This document shows, in pieces, positions 59,939-64,000 of a stretch of DNA of 64,000 nt. Every line of letters starts with the position of its first letter. Position 1 is the stretch's first letter. Origin of the DNA: Perca fluviatilis (taxonomy: Eukaryota; Chordata; Actinopteri; Perciformes; Percidae); NCBI RefSeq assembly GCF_010015445.1, contig NC_053120.1:14617597-14681596 (forward strand), given 5' to 3'. The translations under genes were made by a program, and so were the position numbers. The notes beneath the pieces are model-generated. The model worked only from the letters and a program-made list of their open reading frames with translations. It did not search any database and was not told the origin of the DNA.

Positions 59939-61495
59939 GCATGGAGTAAATGCACCCCAGGACTAGCCTAAAGGGGATGTGGATTCACGGCCTCCGCTGA
60001 GATGCGGCAGCACAACTAGGATTTCTACCAGTGGGGGGGTTGTGTGGGTGTGTGTGTACGTGTGTGCATGTAGATGTTTGTTAGAGAGAGATGCAAGACG
60101 CATCAAGTGACTCGGTGCCTCAGGGTCAGACACACACACATGCAGAGAAGGAGCTGGTGCTGCGGCGGGGTAAACAAGAGCAGACTGTTAGATCTCATCA
60201 GCCTCATCACACGCTTTATTATGCTGATTTGGGAGTATACTGTAAACTAATCAGGAATCCAGGAGTCACGGGGGGGCACTCGGCTTAAAGGTTAGGCGTA
60301 TAGAGAGAGGAAAACTTGCTCTGCCTCTGAGTTCTTCACTTTTCTTATCTTCATATTTCCCTTTTTTGCTCACCAAGGCCCCTTCACTACCACAGTACAG
60401 GAAGAGCTACTGGCTGAAAGGTTACAACCTTTCACCCAAGTGTGAAAGGTTTACTTCATGTCTGCCTCCGTTCAAATTTCAGAGGTGTGAAGTGATTGAC
60501 TGGCACTAGAGAACCCAGCGTAGACCGGGGATTTCGAATGGAAGTCAGGACTCAGGCCTGTCTGTCGCTATATGCTAATATTGGCCTTTAAACAAATTCA
60601 CAAAACACACTTTCAGCCTCATGTTTGCTCACTTGCATAAATGCATATGATTCTTATTCTGTGCCGAACATCTACTCTGACTTACACAGCAATGCGATGG
60701 AGGAATGTTATAAAGTTCACGACGTCTATTAATTTTGAGGCATCTGAATAACATCTCAGTGTTTATTAGACCTGGCGGCACGCTTCATAAATAATGAATA
60801 AAAACAGTCCCCGCTCGCTCTGTGGACGTGACTTTCTAAACATTTCCGTTTGCGACATTCTTTGATAAAACGTCATTTTATTCCACCTTTTCGAAACCAG
60901 GTTGTAAAAGGAAACGTACACAATTTTAATTTGGCTTCCTGTCCAATTGTGTTCTCGACTCCTCAGTGACAGCACATTTAACAAGCATGCAGAACAAACA
61001 ATCACACGTGGGCTCCCACAGACACACACATGAATGTGGCAGGTGAGCAAGTTAGAGAACAAGTAGCAAACAAGCAGGCAGACTGCTGAGAAAAGGCTGG
61101 CGAGAGTTACCTTTCTGGTCATGGTGACGGAGCAGAGACGGGTGTTAATTAAGAGCTTCAGGTAAACGCATGTCACATATACACAAAAAGCAGTTGTAGA
61201 AAGAATATATTTACTAAAGTTCTGTAGGCCTACTTACAGTGAGATTTTGAGGTACTTGTCCGTTACTTGAGTATTCAATTCATGTTACACTACTTTATTT
61301 CGGAGGCAGATACGGTACTTTTTACTTATTCTTTACAGTTTTATGTTACATTTTATTGACAGCTGTAGTTACTTTTCAGTGTAAGATTTTACATAGAAAA
61401 CATATGATAAGCTTATAAAATTAAACATATATACATTACATTAAACCAAGAGTTACCACATTTTTTACCATGCAACCTCTTATTTTGGAGTGTAT
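59939..61495. other. Intergenic, nothing recognised
   Basis: Mixed composition. A small inverted repeat (AAGGTTACAACCTTTCACCC and its partner GTGAAAGGTTTAC) lies at about 60,418-60,453. No gene seen. Confidence 0.4.
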
Positions 61496-61496
61496 A

Positions 61497-61547
<51 letters not shown>
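61496..61547. repeat. (ATCT)n microsatellite
   Basis: About 13 tetranucleotide units followed by GATTTCCCCTAC, a possible LINE tail relic. Confidence 0.93.
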
Positions 61548-61761
61548 AGAGATTTCCCCTACAAAAAAGATTAGAAAAAAGTATGAAAAATTAATACAAT
61601 TTTGTGAAGCTAATTTAGTTTTTCCTGTTTTACTCTCCCAATAATCAACTCACTGGTCATTTGGGCTGTCATCATAAGATTGTGTTTGTGTGTTTGTGTT
61701 CAACCCAAGCAGATCCTCCGCTTCCCTCCTCTGACACAGGAGGCCCCGGCGGGGCTGTCTG

Positions 61762-61804
61762 TCATTTAGTCGAAGGGTCCTGCTGATTTGGTGTCTCCTC
61801 TGAG
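61762..61804 (-). CDS. Candidate terminal coding exon (option A), unidentified
   Basis: A strong acceptor (pyrimidine-rich, ttttctgacag|C) starts at 61804. If entered in phase 2 the frame reads SEETPNQQDPSTK and stops (TGA 61764-61762). This joins in frame with the candidate exon at 63566-63514. Alternatively, entered in phase 1, the frame stays open 151 bp to a perfect donor CA|GTGAGT at 61654/61653 (RRHQISRTLRLNDRQPRRG ...). Neither peptide is recognised. Confidence 0.25.
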
Positions 61805-61829
61805 CTGTCAGAAAACACACAACACAGTA

Positions 61830-63200
61830 GAGCGGCGGAGAAGAGATGAGGACAAGACCGGAGGACACATATCCGAAAAGGAAGGGACAAAAGAGAGCAA
61901 AACAGATGGGGCAATGACAGGAACAAGGAGACAAAACAGAGGAGGAAAGACAAGTACAAATAAAAGATCACAGGAATGAGAGGATAGTGGGACAGGCAAA
62001 AAATTGGAAGAGGACAGGATAGAAAACAAAACACAGCCTTAGAGGACATAAGAGACCAAAACAGAAAAGGACATGACCCAAGCTAGGAGACAGAACAGAA
62101 GGAAAGGATGTGTGCTGCAATGATTATTTTAACTGTTTCTTAATCTGCAGATTATTTTATCAATTAAGTAATTCATCTTGAATATTACTACTTGAACAAA
62201 ACAGAAAAGTATGTGACAAGATCAAGGAGACATATAAGGACAGGAGAGAAGATGACGAAAGACAATATGATGCAACAGAATAAAAACACAAATTTGTAGA
62301 GGACAACTCAAAACAAATCTGAAGAGGACATAATGAAAGAAGACAAATCAAAAAAGAACAGGACAAAAGAAACAAATCAGAAGTGGACAAAAGATGACAA
62401 ATCAGGCATCATAGAGGAGGACAAAACTCAAGGGGACACGACAGGGCAGAGGAAGCCAAATCAGTTAGTGGCAGGACAAAACAAAAGAGTGACAGTAGCA
62501 AGGTAACAAAAAGACAGCAGAGAAGAAGTCAGGAGTGGACACACCATAAGAAGACAGGCCAGGACGAAAGACAAGTGAACAGGAAAGAAGGTAACAAACC
62601 AGAAGAGGAAATGATGGAGAGAACAAATAGCGTGGAACAGGACAGAAGAAGACAAACTGAAGGAAGATGGAGAGATTTAATCAAAAGAGGAAAGAACTAA
62701 CTTAGGACAGAAAATACAAATGAACGGAAGGGGACGGGACAAAAAAAGACAAATACAAAGAAGACAAAAAGAAGGAACAAAAGGACAGGGAAGGACAAAA
62801 AAAGATAAATCAAAGAAAACACAGAAGACAGAAAGCTAGAAGACAACAAAAGATCAAAGATGACAAAAATGTAGTTGAGACAGAGCAAAAGGAATTTGGA
62901 GAAGACAGAAAACATCACAGGAGGAGGAAAACAGAGTAAGACTGGAAGGAAGACAGAAGAGGACAAACTGAGGAGAAAGAGAGAGATGGAAGAGGACATG
63001 ACAGGAAGAAGTAGACAAAACAGACAATGATGGAAAAGGACAAAAGAAGACAAACCCAAAAAGGACAATAGAGAATAAAACAGAAGAGGACATGACAGGA
63101 ACAAAGAGGTAAAACAGAGGACTGAATATAACAAAAGAAGATCGATCCAAAGAGGACAAGACAGAGGAGAACAAAACTCGACGAAGAGCACAACTGTCCA
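61830..63200. repeat. Purine-rich degenerate tandem repeat (GAGGACA/GGACAAAA type)
   Basis: About 1.35 kb on the plus strand made almost wholly of A and G plus the C of recurring AGAGGACAAAACAGA-, GGACATGACAGGA- and AAGACAAA-like units. It is interrupted at about 62,105-62,205 by normal AT-rich sequence. The minus strand therefore has several long, open, hydrophobic but artificial frames. Confidence 0.8.
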
Positions 63201-63433
63201 CTGAATACAGTATAGCAGAACTTAACACAGTAAATACTAGACCACAATACTAGAACGGCACAGGACAGGACAACACACTGTAACCTTAGTGTAACACCGT
63301 GTAACACAGTGGCTCGTGTGATGACCTGCCAGCTGACAACACAACCTAATAGCTTCCCTCTCTGTGATTCCTATAAAAAGTGCTTTTGTTTTGTGTGTGT
63401 GCTCGTCTATGTGTGTGTAAAGCATGTTGGTTA

Positions 63434-63439
<6 letters not shown>

Positions 63440-63505
<66 letters not shown>
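63440..63505. repeat. (CA)n microsatellite
   Basis: About 32 units with one CC interruption. It lies 8 bases beyond a candidate minus-strand donor. Confidence 0.93.
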
Positions 63506-63508
<3 letters not shown>

Positions 63509-63513
63509 CTCAC

Positions 63514-63566
63514 CTGGAGGTGGTGGGTGGGAGTGGGAGGATGGGGTCTGTGTTTAGCTGAGGGCC
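63514..63566 (-). CDS. Candidate 53-bp internal exon, unidentified
   Basis: Acceptor cctgtctgcag|GGCC and donor CTCCAG|GTGAGC bound 53 bases. In the frame that fits option A at 61804 the peptide is GPQLNTDPILPLPPTTS. No upstream exon is seen before the window edge. It could be the 3' part of a minus-strand gene continuing to the right, or chance. Confidence 0.22.
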
Positions 63567-64000
63567 CTGCAGACAGGGCGATCAAAGGCTCCTCAGTCTT
63601 TGTCTGCTAACGTTGAATAGACAATAGTAAAGAGGGCCCGCTTTGATTTCAGCTCACTTTTATTGATCACAGAAGAGCAGGGATTGAAATATGAGAGACA
63701 ACCCTGAACTGGATTCTTCTTTAGCTATTGATTATATCCAGAACAGACGGCATTTCACGATGATCCAAGTTTTTATTTTATCCTTTTTTTTTGTGTGTGT
63801 GTCTGGCTCCTCGCCTGTCTTTCAGGTGCAGCTAGTAATACCCCGACTACCGTTATTTTAACAGACAATGCCTCGTCTTAAGTCTCGTTTTTAAGCTTCT
63901 TCTAAAAGTTGACGTCCAAAACTTATCTAGGATATGCTGACAGCAACCCCCACAACCTTTGTGCTCTTTTATCCACCCTCTCCTCACTCGTCAGCAGCCT
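63567..64000. other. Right edge, nothing recognised
   Basis: No splice-bounded coding frame. A T10 and GT-rich stretch is at about 63,783-63,805. Confidence 0.4.

Noticed and set aside
62697..63191. 164-codon hydrophobic minus-strand frame resembling a membrane protein
   Set aside because: It is a by-product of the purine-rich degenerate repeat; two other frames over the same DNA look equally hydrophobic.

Overview
The window is nuclear DNA of a teleost fish. The signs are vertebrate-type introns with GT/AG borders, very many (CA)n microsatellites, fish-type LINE tails, tRNA-derived SINEs and MITEs, and three genes whose spliced proteins match vertebrate families. Nothing in it looks bacterial or viral. 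There is no operon, CRISPR array, rRNA or functional tRNA.

Layout. 1-3.5 kb: non-coding 3' flank, with a possible 3' end of a plus-strand neighbour near 1.6 kb. 3,723-5,099 (minus): complete five-exon DDA1 (CRL4 ubiquitin-ligase subunit, 102 aa). 5.1-7.1 kb: intergenic space between divergent genes, with an X-box-like motif and a possible small exon. About 6.8-19.1 kb (plus): ABHD8, an alpha/beta hydrolase (489 aa, four coding exons), whose 5.1 kb third intron holds an RTE-type LINE with a 14-bp target-site duplication and a separate palindromic MITE. 19.1-22.6 kb: the convergent 3' flanks of ABHD8 and PTPRC, with a homopolymer-rich block and a SINE. 22,611-43,017 (minus): complete PTPRC (CD45), 31 coding exons that join without a frame break into 1,351 aa. 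43-64 kb: no confident gene. This part holds microsatellites, a hAT fragment, a TTAA-flanked MITE with a nested insertion, a long purine-rich degenerate repeat and two weak exon candidates at the right edge.

DDA1 and ABHD8 are head-to-head neighbours, as in other vertebrates. PTPRC beside them differs from the human arrangement. The three genes are not a functional unit: DDA1 acts in DDB1-CUL4 ubiquitin ligases, ABHD8 is a serine-hydrolase-fold protein, and PTPRC is the leukocyte receptor tyrosine phosphatase. I found no unknown gene system. The points most worth checking are the CX5R motif kept in the PTPRC pseudophosphatase domain, a (TG)n tract touching a PTPRC 3' splice site, several transposon structures with readable target duplications, and the weak exon candidates.
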